Shown here one piece after another: positions 1 through 8,390 of a stretch of DNA of 64,000 nucleotides (positions are counted from its first letter, which is position 1; each line of letters starts with the position of its first letter). Position numbers and translations under genes: made by a program. The notes under the pieces were generated by a model that worked only from the letters and a program-made list of their open reading frames with translations, searched no databases and was not told where the DNA came from. This stretch comes from Paenibacillus rhizophilus. GTDB lineage: Bacteria; Bacillota; Bacilli; Paenibacillales; Paenibacillaceae. The stretch spans positions 1-64,000 of the forward strand of contig NZ_RQPI01000013.1 of NCBI RefSeq assembly GCF_003854965.1, in the 5' to 3' direction.

Positions 1-64
1 GACTTGCATGTATTAGGCACGCCGCCAGCGTTCGTCCTGAGCCAGGATCAAACTCTCCAATAAA
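1..64 (-). rRNA. 16S rRNA, 5' end only (runs off the left edge)
   Basis: Read on the minus strand, this is the 16S 5' end, with the universal GAGAGTTTGATCCTGGCTCA site followed by GGACGAACGCTGGCGGCGTG. The mature end is placed at TTTATTGG by analogy with Bacillus 16S. Only the first 64 bases are inside the window; the rest of the rRNA operon lies to the left. Confidence 0.97.
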
Positions 65-226
65 GTATTGAAAGAGCGATTCGCTCATTTTGAAACATCT
101 GACGAGAATTTGCATTCTCTTCATTTTAGAACTCGCTAGAAGCGAATTCCCACTCACTCGTTGTTCAGTTTTCAAAGATCAATTTCTCTCTCAGTGCATC
201 GCCGCGTCTCTTGCAGCGACCTTTAT
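65..226 (-). other. rRNA operon leader with boxA-like site
   Basis: Transcribed leader between the proximal rRNA promoter and mature 16S. It contains TGATCTTTGAAAACT (167-181), the sequence usually found in Bacillales rRNA leaders and resembling the boxA antitermination site. It also has short hairpins such as GAGCGATTCGCTC just before the 16S start, as expected for the upper part of the 16S processing stalk. An open frame of 89 codons on the plus strand here is not considered a gene. Confidence 0.75.
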
Positions 227-256
227 AATATATCACGCCGACTCCGTTTTAGTCAA
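227..256 (-). promoter_or_regulatory. rRNA promoter, proximal
   Basis: On the minus strand: -35 TTGACT (251-256), 18-bp spacer, -10 TATATT (227-232). It faces the 16S gene. It is almost the same in layout as the distal promoter about 97 bp upstream, the tandem arrangement usual for Bacillales rRNA operons. Confidence 0.8.
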
Positions 257-323
257 CCTTTTTTTTGGAATCAATTTTTCAATTGCTTTGCAAAAGGTTT
301 TCGCCTCCAGAGGGACGAGTTAT

Positions 324-353
324 AATTTATCACATGAACGAGCCGACAGTCAA
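324..353 (-). promoter_or_regulatory. rRNA promoter, distal
   Basis: On the minus strand: -35 TTGACT (348-353), 18-bp spacer, -10 TAAATT (324-329). The -35 hexamer and spacer length are the same as in the proximal promoter, so the two form a tandem pair driving the rRNA operon. Confidence 0.75.
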
Positions 354-399
354 CCATAAAATATTGTTATTAATATCCTCGCCTTCTCCATGGATACAA

Positions 400-426
400 T
401 AAAAAAAAGAGAGCGCTTCGCCTCTC
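400..426 (-). terminator. Rho-independent terminator after the ygxA homologue
   Basis: On the minus strand, GAGAGGC-GAA-GC(G)CTCTC forms a stem with one bulge and is followed directly by eight T. It lies about 40 bp after the stop of the nucleotidyltransferase-like gene and before the rRNA promoters, so it separates the two transcripts. Confidence 0.75.
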
Positions 427-467
427 CAGTTCATAAAAAACTTCATATTTAAGATCATGGCAATATA

Positions 468-1340
468 TTATAAAGTGTATCGTATCGGATACCTGCCGCC
501 CGCATCGGCCCATGACGCCATTTCTTTAATCAGTGCGCGGGATGCCAGCTTGCGAAGGACAAACGGCAGTTCCGCTTCCACATCTTTGAGTCCAGGAAAG
601 CAGAGAAGCTCCTCTATGCTGCTTGGCTCGTTGCGGTCTCTTAGCAAGTCAAGAAGCCATTTGCAGCAGTCGCCCATTTTGGACATGAGGGAGAACTCGC
701 AAGCAAGCTGAACGAGCTGAATTCTTTGTTCCATCGTTTCGCCGCTGATTGTCAATTCCTCGTACAGCTTATAAACAGAGTTGTTTAGATTCTTCACCTG
801 CTCCCATACTGCGGGCATCGGATAGTGTCCAGCCTCGCTGACTTCCATCCGAGCCCAATGATACAGAGCAACCAGAATACAATTGTACGAATCCATATAA
901 CAGCCGGCCTGCAAGTAACGCTTTGACTTCACATGCATATGCAGAAACCGGGCAAATTCCACGAATAGCACCCGTTCTCTGAGAGGCTGTTCAAAGCGAA
1001 TCACTTCATGGCGGAAACGCTCCAGAATCCCTTGGGGATCCCAAAGGATTTCGCCTTCCAGCAGGCAGGTAACTCGCTCGTTATTGTCTCCTGTTATAAT
1101 GGAACGCTCCAGCATTGAAAGCCCGACGCGGAGAGTCTGGGTCCGAAATTCGCCTGCAATCATGTGATCAATAAGCCGGTTCTCTTCCCCGTTCTCATGG
1201 AGAATCATTACAACTCTATCGAAATCGTGAAGAAGAGCGCTCTGAAAAGGAGCATTCCCTTGGGATCCCAAAGCAATCACTCCCAGGGCATTCACGTCAA
1301 AAATATCTCCATTTAATAATGTCAGATTGGATAATTCCAT
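468..1340 (-). CDS. ygxA: Nucleotidyltransferase-like protein, YgxA family
   Basis: A protein of about 290 residues resembling Bacillus YgxA, which has a nucleotidyltransferase-like fold and a C-terminal helical part; its substrate is not known. The call rests on overall resemblance plus position: in Bacillus, ygxA also lies between ygzB/perR and an rRNA operon. The start is set at ATG 1340 (MELSNLTLLNG), because GGAGG sits 5 bp upstream at 1345-1349. The longer frame back to TTG 1355 would place this site inside the coding region. Catalytic residues cannot be assigned from sequence alone. A terminator follows at 400-426. Confidence 0.75.
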   Translation of the reverse strand: MELSNLTLLNGDIFDVNALGVIALGSQGNAPFQSALLHDFDRVVMILHENGEENRLIDHMIAGEFRTQTLRVGLSMLERSIITGDNNERVTCLLEGEILWDPQGILERFRHEVIRFEQPLRERVLFVEFARFLHMHVKSKRYLQAGCYMDSYNCILVALYHWARMEVSEAGHYPMPAVWEQVKNLNNSVYKLYEELTISGETMEQRIQLVQLACEFSLMSKMGDCCKWLLDLLRDRNEPSSIEELLCFPGLKDVEAELPFVLRKLASRALIKEMASWADAGGRYPIRYTL

Positions 1341-1481
1341 ATCGTCCTCCATCAAATTTGGCGATTTTGCGTCAATTCAGTTATAATTCTTTTATCTTAT
1401 AATCTTAATCTATTAATTCTACATATCCATTTCAGTTCCTTCTGGACGACCGAACTATATTTAAGCTGGGAGAAAATACTC

Positions 1482-1847
1482 ATGATCTTTAAATCCGCCA
1501 AGATTAACGCTTTTCGTACCTGGGGCCTGCTGCTGACAATGCTCGGAATGGGGCTTATGATACTAGGGACAGCGGGCATTGTGTTCTGGGGCCAGACAGG
1601 TAAAATCGTCGCCGGAATCGGTCTTGTGATCGGCTTGGTTTCCATGATGGTAAGTCTTGCGATTTATTTTTGGGCCGGTATGCTCTCTACAAGCGCTGTT
1701 CAAGTGGAATGTCCCGAGTGCCGCAAGCTGACCAAAATGCTCGGAAAAACGGACCGCTGCATGTTCTGCCATACGATTCTTACCCTTGACCCTGAGCTGG
1801 CGACCATTACCTCCGAACAGGTTAAAAATAAGCAGGTTAAGCGATGA
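1482..1847 (+). CDS. ygzB: Small membrane zinc-ribbon protein, UPF0295 (YgzB)
   Basis: 121 residues. There are two hydrophobic segments (about 12-35 and 42-64), then a cytosolic tail with paired cysteines CPEC and CMFC, a zinc-ribbon-like arrangement. The order (two helices, IYFWAGMLST, CPxC...CMFC, LTLDP) matches UPF0295/YgzB of Bacillus. Function unknown. The start at ATG 1482 is preceded by GGGAG at 1468-1472. Unlike most neighbours it is on the plus strand, and a bidirectional terminator follows at 1879-1914. Confidence 0.88.
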   Translation: MIFKSAKINAFRTWGLLLTMLGMGLMILGTAGIVFWGQTGKIVAGIGLVIGLVSMMVSLAIYFWAGMLSTSAVQVECPECRKLTKMLGKTDRCMFCHTILTLDPELATITSEQVKNKQVKR

Positions 1848-1878
1848 CCTATTGTCGGACACAGAAAAAAACGGCAGC

Positions 1879-1914
1879 AAAAAAGAGGCTCTCCATCGGA
1901 GAGGCCTCTTTTTT
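1879..1914. terminator. Bidirectional terminator between ygzB and the GH18 gene
   Basis: An A-run, the stem GAGGCTCTCC-ATC-GGAGAGGCCTC (one mismatch/bulge), then a T-run. It can serve ygzB on the plus strand and the convergent glycosidase on the minus strand, whose stop lies 36 bp away. Confidence 0.85.
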
Positions 1915-1949
1915 ACTATGCATGATTGTATAAATGCTGTTCAGCAACA

Positions 1950-3662
1950 TTATTGATGGATTCCGCCAAGTGTTTCCCAAGCCGCCTTATCCGCAAAGCT
2001 GCGGTTCCAAGAGGCAATCCCCCCCAACTTCAAAGACTTGGCAAGCTTCACTCTAGACTGCAACGAAACTTTGTCCTCGATCCATATTTTGCGGAGAACT
2101 CCGTCTTCCTTATATTCCACATAGTTTTGTCCTGTATCTTTGGAAAGGACGGGTTTCAGCTTCTTGGAACGGATGATATCGGCGACGGCTTCCATTCCAA
2201 CCGCCTTGGAGCTTACTTTCGTTTTTCCTTCAACCTTCTGTTCCGTCCAAATGCGAGTATACAGAGGAACGCCTAAAACAAGCTTGCGGGCTGGCACAGC
2301 ATCCTCTTCCAGAATGCGCTCCATAGAGTTCTGCGACCAGGAAAGCGATGCCACCGACCCGGCTTCAGGACTGGATGCCCAATGCTCATCATATGCCATA
2401 ACGATTATAAAATCGGCCAAGGCTCCCAGCGCGCGCCGGTCGAGAAAGAGCGACCACATTTCGCTGTTCGACTTGGGAGTGACGTCGATAGAAAGAATGA
2501 GATTTTTCGCTTGGGCCATCGGCTTTAGCTCTCGCATAAATTGCGTTACACTGCCGCCATCCTTCGTGTATACATTTTCAAAATCGATATTAATGCCGTC
2601 GAGATTGTAAAGGTCGCAGTATTCCAGCATCTGTACGATCGTCCTCATCCGCTTTTCATAGGTGGATAACGCTTGGGCGGTCAAGTCGGGATCGAAGCTG
2701 TTGCTTAGCAATCCCCACACTTCCATTCCCTGACCGTGTGCCCATGTCACATAAGCCTGGTCGGCTTGGCTGCGCACATTACCTTCGCCGTCTACAATTT
2801 TGAACCAGGTAGGACTCACGACATTTACGCCTGTGAGCTTGCCGATGGAAGCAGGATTTGGGTTACGGTTATACACGGCTTCCCAGGTGAGATTCACGGC
2901 TTTACCATCCCAGCTACGTTCGGCCCGGGTTGGAGCGGATGTTTTCTTTTTCACCGTCTTTCTCCCGGTCACCGCCAGCTCCGCCGATTTTATATAACCC
3001 GCGTATCCGGAGTCCATTTGAACGTACAGCCAATCTTCCTGACTGCTCCAGATTCTCACTTTGGTCCCAGCCTTCATTTTGGTCAGAGAGGGTGCATGAA
3101 TCGTCGCCTCGGTGCGCAGCGCGGCTTTATTCTTCTGCACTTGTCCCAGCGGTACCGTTTCGCCGGCAGTCATGATCAGAACCGCTCCCGTTTCCGCATT
3201 CTCCTGTACATCAAGACTGTACAAGTTTTTAAGCGTCTCGGCCGGCAAATAAGTTATCCCGCCTCTCTCTTCGGGAGCCAGCCGAAGCTGAATCGGCTTA
3301 TTGTTGAGGCTGGCTGCCTTCTTGTCCGCCTGCATATATAAAAGCTTGCTGTCCGTCGTAAGAATAACCGACTTCGTCCCTGATTCATACCGAATAGAGG
3401 AGTCTACAGCTTTCTGCAAAAGCGGAAGCGGAAGCAGCAGGCTCTCTCCGGAGCCCGAGGCGGAATAGCCGGTATATTTGCCCTTGATGAAAATCGGCTT
3501 GTCCGTCCCTTTCCATTCCGGGTCTACCTGAAGGGGATTTGGCAGTACGTAAAAGATTACCGCATAAGCTGCAGCCGCAATAATAAGCAGACCTGCCAGC
3601 CTGCGAAGAAGCCCTCTTCGCCTGCCGGCGCGTCCGCGTCCATATTTCTGTCTTTTGTTCAA
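1950..3662 (-). CDS. Membrane-anchored GH18 glycosidase with SH3 domain
   Basis: About 570 residues. A basic N-terminus and one hydrophobic segment (LAGLLIIAAAAYAVIFYVLP) anchor it outside the membrane. A copper-amine-oxidase-N-like region follows, then a bacterial SH3-like domain (VRIWSSQEDWLYVQ) and a C-terminal GH18 barrel with catalytic DGINIDFEN, the family's DxxDxDxE signature. Such proteins resemble the spore-cortex/peptidoglycan N-acetylglucosaminidases of the YaaH/YdhD type. The start is set at TTG 3662, with GGAGG 7 bp upstream; the frame extends to 3764 without a ribosome site. The gene interrupts the perR-ygzB order known in Bacillus. Substrate not shown. Confidence 0.85.
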   Translation of the reverse strand: MNKRQKYGRGRAGRRRGLLRRLAGLLIIAAAAYAVIFYVLPNPLQVDPEWKGTDKPIFIKGKYTGYSASGSGESLLLPLPLLQKAVDSSIRYESGTKSVILTTDSKLLYMQADKKAASLNNKPIQLRLAPEERGGITYLPAETLKNLYSLDVQENAETGAVLIMTAGETVPLGQVQKNKAALRTEATIHAPSLTKMKAGTKVRIWSSQEDWLYVQMDSGYAGYIKSAELAVTGRKTVKKKTSAPTRAERSWDGKAVNLTWEAVYNRNPNPASIGKLTGVNVVSPTWFKIVDGEGNVRSQADQAYVTWAHGQGMEVWGLLSNSFDPDLTAQALSTYEKRMRTIVQMLEYCDLYNLDGINIDFENVYTKDGGSVTQFMRELKPMAQAKNLILSIDVTPKSNSEMWSLFLDRRALGALADFIIVMAYDEHWASSPEAGSVASLSWSQNSMERILEEDAVPARKLVLGVPLYTRIWTEQKVEGKTKVSSKAVGMEAVADIIRSKKLKPVLSKDTGQNYVEYKEDGVLRKIWIEDKVSLQSRVKLAKSLKLGGIASWNRSFADKAAWETLGGIHQ

Positions 3663-3845
3663 AATAAATCCTCCATACCTTGCTGAATTTAAACTGAGGG
3701 AAATGCTGCCATAAAAAGAAAACGTGGGGCATCCGCTATATTTTCGGACTCCGCACGTTGTCAATGCTTTCAGGCAAAGGCGTCCACTGTCCTTTCAAGG
3801 GGCGGCGGAGTCTTACACCATACTATATTCAGTTTCGATTTATGA

Positions 3846-4277
3846 TTAATGCTGTTTGTTCGAGCAGCATCCGCAAATGCCGTACAGTTCCATGCGCAAT
3901 CCATTCACCTTGAAACCGGTAGCCTTCTCCGCCTCACGCTCAACCTCATGCAGTGAAGGATAACTAAAATCCTCGATTTTGCCGCACTTCTGGCATATGA
4001 TGTGGTAATGGTCGGTTACATTGGCATCGAAGCGGCTGGAATTGTCGCCGTACGTCAGCTCGCGGACCATTCCCGCTTCCATAAACATCTTGAGATTATT
4101 GTACACGGTGGCAACGCTCATGCTTGGAAATTTCGGCTCCAGCGCACGGTAAATCTCATCTGCGGTAGGATGATTCATCGATTCTATCAAGTAGGTCAAA
4201 ATCGCATGACGCTGTGGCGTAATACGGACACCCGTCGTCTTCAGTTGTTCCAATGCGTGCTGTACGCCGCTTCCCAT
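3846..4277 (-). CDS. perR: Peroxide-sensing repressor PerR (Fur family)
   Basis: 144 residues, close to Bacillus PerR throughout: [62 protein letters not shown], and a C-terminal CGCC as the second half of the structural Cys4 zinc site. The His/Asp ligands of the regulatory Fe/Mn site, including the Asp of EDFSYP that distinguishes PerR from Fur and Zur, are present. PerR represses peroxide-defence genes until Fe-catalysed histidine oxidation releases it. The start is set at ATG 4277 ([12 protein letters not shown]), with a GGCGGTG site upstream; an in-frame GTG at 4295 is less likely. Its own promoter and PerR-like box lie at 4331-4388. Confidence 0.93.
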   Translation of the reverse strand: MGSGVQHALEQLKTTGVRITPQRHAILTYLIESMNHPTADEIYRALEPKFPSMSVATVYNNLKMFMEAGMVRELTYGDNSSRFDANVTDHYHIICQKCGKIEDFSYPSLHEVEREAEKATGFKVNGLRMELYGICGCCSNKQH

Positions 4278-4330
4278 TCCTGTCACCGCCTTCACATCTG
4301 AGTCATGAGTAAATAAACGTTATTGTATTT

Positions 4331-4360
4331 ATTGTAAGACCGGTTCTTTATTATTGTCAA
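4331..4360 (-). promoter_or_regulatory. perR promoter
   Basis: On the minus strand: -35 TTGACA (4355-4360), 18-bp spacer, -10 TACAAT (4331-4336), about 55 bp before the perR start codon. It is a good SigA-type match. Confidence 0.7.
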
Positions 4361-4373
4361 CGTGATCAGTTAA

Positions 4374-4388
4374 TTATATTGATTATTA
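4374..4388. promoter_or_regulatory. Candidate PerR box upstream of perR
   Basis: TTATATTGATTATTA matches 12 of 14 defined positions of the PerR consensus TTATAATNATTATAA. It lies about 14 bp upstream of the perR -35. A weaker match (11/14) overlaps the -10 at 4323-4337. Negative autoregulation of perR is known in Bacillus; here it is inferred from the sites. Confidence 0.5.
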
Positions 4389-4408
4389 TCTGATAAAAAT
4401 TAGTTTAT

Positions 4409-6331
4409 TCAATTTTTCCTCACATTTAAGTTGCTGTTTCCCTCAACATCCACCTTGAATTCGCCGGTGCCTATTTTGCCGGAGACCGTTTTTTTGTCGA
4501 TGACCAGTTCGGTGAAGTCCGTAACGATGTCTCCGTAGCCGCTGGAACCATTTATAGAATAATTCCCCTCCGCCGGCAAAAACAGATTGATATCGCCAAC
4601 CGCGCTGTAAATATTCCAGTCCGCCTGTACATAAGGTGAACGGATATCGATGATTCCATTGAGAGACTGCGCATTCAATACCGATCTGGCTCCGTTAACT
4701 TCAACGTTGCCGTTCTTGGTGGAGACCTCGATATCGGCCCCGCTTCGTTCGGCGCTGATATTGCCGACAGCCGTTGAGAGCTTCAGTCTTCCTGAAACAT
4801 CCCAGGCCCGAATATCGCCTCCGCTCGTGACAAAATCCACATCTCCCTGTATTTCTCTGACTCTGACGTCACCGTTGTGGGTCTTTCCTTTGATATTGCC
4901 GAAAACCTTGTGCAAAATAATCGGTCCATTGCCGGTTTCAAGATTGATGTCTTGAATCGCCTCCGTATTTTGCAGGGTGATGCCGCCATTCATTGTCGTG
5001 ATATCCAGATTGAAACGCCGGCTGTCCGGAACGGCGATGTCCAAATCCATACGCGGCTGGCGCTTGCCCGATTCACCGTAGGCCTTGCCCTTGGTCGCAA
5101 GCTTTATGGTGGCTCCTTCGGAAACTTCGATAAACGACTGGTCCGATACGGCTTCCGCTCTTGCTCCATTCAACTGGTCGACCCATACGGTGGCGGTAAC
5201 TTCAATATCGTCAATCGGACTGCGGTGTACGACTATGTCTCCGTTAATCGCATCAACAGTCAGCTTGGCGGACCGCAGCTCCACCGGCACCTTCAGTACG
5301 GGCTTCTGAAGTTTGCTGCCCTTTGCTTCTCCGTAATCGACGGCTGCCGCCGTTAAATTGAGACTGACCTTATTCCATAGATGCAGATAATGCTCCTGCT
5401 CAGAGACGATAAATACACTGGCGCCAAGCAGGATGGCGGGCAAAAGGCCCCGAAAATCAAGACGGAATCCCGGACCGGCTCCGGCTCGCCGGGGACGCCG
5501 CGCCAAACCGTAAATCAACAGATATTCCACGCCCCATATGACCGGCACAGCTGGCCACCATTTCAGCAGCAGCAGCATATCGTCGGTTTCCCTCAGCCAG
5601 TCCCGGAACAGCAGGATGCCGACTCCAACCAGCAGGAGAGACGCGGTGAAGCGTCCGATCCGGCGTTCTCTCCGTCCTTGCCGGGGCATGAGCTTAATGC
5701 CGAATTCCCTTGCTGCAAAAATCACTCCGCCGGCAATCAAGAGCGTTCCCACGGCCGCGCCAGCATAATGCTCAATAAAGTACCGAAGCCAGGCTGGTCT
5801 TTGCCGGAAGAGAAACAACGTGATACCTCCCAGCAGCAGGAGCAGTCCGAATGAAATACCCGGTTCGCTGATAAAACGCCGGCGACGAGGCTGAACGGAA
5901 TCCGTATAGTGTTCCGCAGACACGGGCATTTTCCGGAGACGAACAATCCGGTCCGCCGATTGAAGGGCATCATATACATTGTAGAAATAGACAGCGGGAA
6001 TAAGCAGGGCCAGCAAAATGAGAAGAGGAACATTGATCTGCATGCCGATGGAGGAGAAGTACAGCAGCGCCGCAATGTCCAGGACAATCACAAACAGAAA
6101 GGATACCCCTTTCCGAAGAAGGCCCAAATATAAATGACCAGCCCCAGGTATAACGGCCGACAGCAGACCGGCAATGAACTTGCGCTTGGCGGGCTGCCGC
6201 TTGGTCCGGGGAGGAATCACTTCTGCGCTGTCTCTCTCTTCCTCAAGCTCTGCCCGATTGTCGCCGCGTTCCGTTATGAGTAAAGACTCCCGCTTCTCCA
6301 TCGACAACGCCGTACGCGGATCATCTTTCAT
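4409..6331 (-). CDS. Polytopic membrane protein with C-terminal DUF4097 beta-repeat domain
   Basis: About 640 residues. The N-terminal cytosolic stretch is charged. Several membrane segments follow in the first half (AGLLSAVIPGAGHLYLGLL, LLLLLGGITLFLF, LLIAGGVIFAA, LLLVGVGILLF). The last 300 residues are rich in repeated beta strands of the form INGDI, NGGITL, HNGDVRV, SGGDIRAW and VGDINLF, the pattern of DUF4097 adhesin-like domains. The start is set at ATG 6331 because GAAAGGAGAGAAGG lies just upstream; an in-frame TTG at 6370 overlaps the stop of the previous gene. It is probably co-transcribed with the GNAT gene. Function unknown; an envelope-stress role is a guess. Confidence 0.8.
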   Translation of the reverse strand: MKDDPRTALSMEKRESLLITERGDNRAELEEERDSAEVIPPRTKRQPAKRKFIAGLLSAVIPGAGHLYLGLLRKGVSFLFVIVLDIAALLYFSSIGMQINVPLLILLALLIPAVYFYNVYDALQSADRIVRLRKMPVSAEHYTDSVQPRRRRFISEPGISFGLLLLLGGITLFLFRQRPAWLRYFIEHYAGAAVGTLLIAGGVIFAAREFGIKLMPRQGRRERRIGRFTASLLLVGVGILLFRDWLRETDDMLLLLKWWPAVPVIWGVEYLLIYGLARRPRRAGAGPGFRLDFRGLLPAILLGASVFIVSEQEHYLHLWNKVSLNLTAAAVDYGEAKGSKLQKPVLKVPVELRSAKLTVDAINGDIVVHRSPIDDIEVTATVWVDQLNGARAEAVSDQSFIEVSEGATIKLATKGKAYGESGKRQPRMDLDIAVPDSRRFNLDITTMNGGITLQNTEAIQDINLETGNGPIILHKVFGNIKGKTHNGDVRVREIQGDVDFVTSGGDIRAWDVSGRLKLSTAVGNISAERSGADIEVSTKNGNVEVNGARSVLNAQSLNGIIDIRSPYVQADWNIYSAVGDINLFLPAEGNYSINGSSGYGDIVTDFTELVIDKKTVSGKIGTGEFKVDVEGNSNLNVRKN

Positions 6332-6366
6332 TTGGACCTTCTCTCCTTTCTCGTGTAATTGCCGGA

Positions 6367-6837
6367 TCAACGTTTGCCGCTCCGGTTAAATTCGATCAGT
6401 TGGATACCGGGAGCTACTTCCGCGGAAGAAACGGGAACAAAGCCATGTTTGCGGTATAAAGAGACCGCCGGCGTATTCTTTTTACCCGTGGACACGATAA
6501 AACGCTCCTTGTCCGGATAAAGTGCGAATACATGCTCCAGCAGCCGCCCGGCAATTCCTTGGCGAAAATGATCTGGACTGACCATCATGCGCGTAACCGT
6601 CAGGCTCTCCGGATGCTCTTCTTCCACGGCTACGGCACCGGACAATTCCCCCTCTTCACTTAGGCAGCCGTAAAAATCCTCGCCGCAGCTTCTTAACGTA
6701 TCCCGTGTCTCCAGCAGTGGAGGTATAGAATCAAACCCGATCAACTCCGCCTCCAGGCGATAGGCTTTATGCTGAAGGCTCCACAGGCTTCTCAAGGTAT
6801 CTTCGTCCTGCAGGTCCAGCTTCACTATTTTGATCAT
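6367..6837 (-). CDS. GNAT-family N-acetyltransferase
   Basis: 156 residues with the GNAT fold: LTVTRMMVSPDHFRQGIAGRLLEHVF (strand beta-4 and the Q/RxxGxG/A acetyl-CoA loop, here RQGIAG), and a C-terminal LYRKHGFVPV motif. The substrate is unknown. The ATG start at 6837 has AAGGAG 9 bp upstream. It follows gatB with a gap of 84 bp and directly precedes the DUF4097 membrane protein on the same strand. Confidence 0.85.
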   Translation of the reverse strand: MIKIVKLDLQDEDTLRSLWSLQHKAYRLEAELIGFDSIPPLLETRDTLRSCGEDFYGCLSEEGELSGAVAVEEEHPESLTVTRMMVSPDHFRQGIAGRLLEHVFALYPDKERFIVSTGKKNTPAVSLYRKHGFVPVSSAEVAPGIQLIEFNRSGKR

Positions 6838-6921
6838 ATCGGGTATCTCCTTATATATTGCCGAAGGCCTGCCGCTGCCGACAAGCCTCCAGTATTAATT
6901 ACCCATTTATTGTATCTTATG

Positions 6922-8361
6922 TTAACTATTCAATACTTCTGCCAGGAGCTTGTTGACAAGTCCCGGATTGGCCTTGCCCTTGCTTTCCTTCATAACTTGT
7001 CCGACAAGGAAGCCGATTGCTTTTTGTTTGCCGGCTTTATAGTCATCCACCGATTGCGGGTTGGCCGCCACGACCGCTTCCACGATCCCCTTGATCGCAC
7101 CCTCGTCGCTGATCTGCACAAGACCCTTCTCTTCCACAATCTGCGCCGGAAGCTTGCCGGTTTCAAGCATCTCTTTGAACACCGTTTTGGCAATTTTGCT
7201 GCTGATGGTGCCCTTCTCGATCAATCCGATCATTTCGCCAAGCCCCTGCGGTGTAATCTTCGCCTCAGACAGCTCAAGATTGTTTCCGTTCAGAAAAGCA
7301 AGCAGATCGCCCATAATCCAGTTGGCGACGGCTTTGGCATCTCCGGTGTAGTTCAGGCTTCCTTCAAAAAAGTCGGCGAGCGGCTTGGAGGCCGTAATTA
7401 CTCCGGCATCGTAAGCGGGCAGGCCATATTCCTCGCTGTAACGGGCACGCCGCGCATCCGGAAGCTCGGGAATGGAAGAACGAACGGCTTCTCTCCAAGC
7501 GTCGTCGATATGCAGAACGATAAGATCCGGATCGGGAAAATACCGGTAGTCATGCGCTTCTTCCTTGCCCCGCATGGTAAGTGTCTTGCCCTGGGCGTCA
7601 TCCCAGCGCCGGGTCTCCTGCTCGACCTCGCCGCCGCCGTCAAGAATTTCCGCCTGGCGGTACTCTTCATACTCCAGACCGCGCAGCACGCCGCGGAAAG
7701 AGTTCATGTTCTTCAGTTCTGCGCGGATGCCGAATTCCTCTTGGCCGATGGGCCGCAGGCTGATGTTCGCATCGCAGCGCATGGAGCCTTCTTCCATCTT
7801 GACGTCGGAAACGTCGCAGTACTGCATAATGGCGCGAATCTTCTCCAGATAAGCCCGCGCCTCTTCCGGCGAGCGCAGATCGGGTTCGGAGACGATTTCG
7901 ATCAGCGGAGTTCCCACCCGGTTAAAGTCGACGAGCGAGGCAAAGCCGCCGTCCACATGCGTCAGCTTCCCGGCATCCTCTTCCAGATGCAGCCGGGTAA
8001 TGCCGATTCGCTTCGTTTCGCCGTTCACTTCGATATCAATCCATCCGTTCAGGCCGATCGGCTGATCAAACTGCGAAATCTGATAAGCCTTCGGCGAATC
8101 GGGATAAAAGTAGTTCTTGCGGTCAAACTTGCTGACATCGCCAACCGTGCAGTTCAGCGCCATGGCGGCTTTCATTGCATAATCTACAGCCTGGCGGTTC
8201 AGCACGGGCAGTACGCCGGGATGGCCCAGGCATACGGGGCAGGTGTGCGTATTGGGCGGCGCTCCGAATTCCGTGGAGCAGCCGCAGAAAATTTTGGACT
8301 TGGTATGAAGCTCGACGTGAACCTCGAGGCCAATGACTGTTTCATACTTGGATGATGGCAT
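6922..8361 (-). CDS. gatB: Asp-tRNA(Asn)/Glu-tRNA(Gln) amidotransferase subunit B
   Basis: 479 residues, the normal GatB length. The N-terminal kinase-like domain begins [20 protein letters not shown], with the zinc-binding CGC...CPVC pair and [10 protein letters not shown]. The C-terminal tail (about 330-479) is the helical and YqeY-like tRNA-binding part, ending with [20 protein letters not shown]. GatB phosphorylates misacylated Glu-tRNA(Gln) or Asp-tRNA(Asn) and uses ammonia from GatA to amidate it. It is the third gene of gatCAB, 29 bp after gatA, with AAGGAGGGA before its ATG. Confidence 0.98.
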   Translation of the reverse strand: MPSSKYETVIGLEVHVELHTKSKIFCGCSTEFGAPPNTHTCPVCLGHPGVLPVLNRQAVDYAMKAAMALNCTVGDVSKFDRKNYFYPDSPKAYQISQFDQPIGLNGWIDIEVNGETKRIGITRLHLEEDAGKLTHVDGGFASLVDFNRVGTPLIEIVSEPDLRSPEEARAYLEKIRAIMQYCDVSDVKMEEGSMRCDANISLRPIGQEEFGIRAELKNMNSFRGVLRGLEYEEYRQAEILDGGGEVEQETRRWDDAQGKTLTMRGKEEAHDYRYFPDPDLIVLHIDDAWREAVRSSIPELPDARRARYSEEYGLPAYDAGVITASKPLADFFEGSLNYTGDAKAVANWIMGDLLAFLNGNNLELSEAKITPQGLGEMIGLIEKGTISSKIAKTVFKEMLETGKLPAQIVEEKGLVQISDEGAIKGIVEAVVAANPQSVDDYKAGKQKAIGFLVGQVMKESKGKANPGLVNKLLAEVLNS

Positions 8362-8390
8362 GATATTCTCTTTCCCTCCTTATGGACCGT

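Noticed and set aside
6769..8355. Plus-strand frame of 528 codons
   Set aside because: Entirely antisense to gatB and the GNAT gene; an effect of GC-rich codon use.
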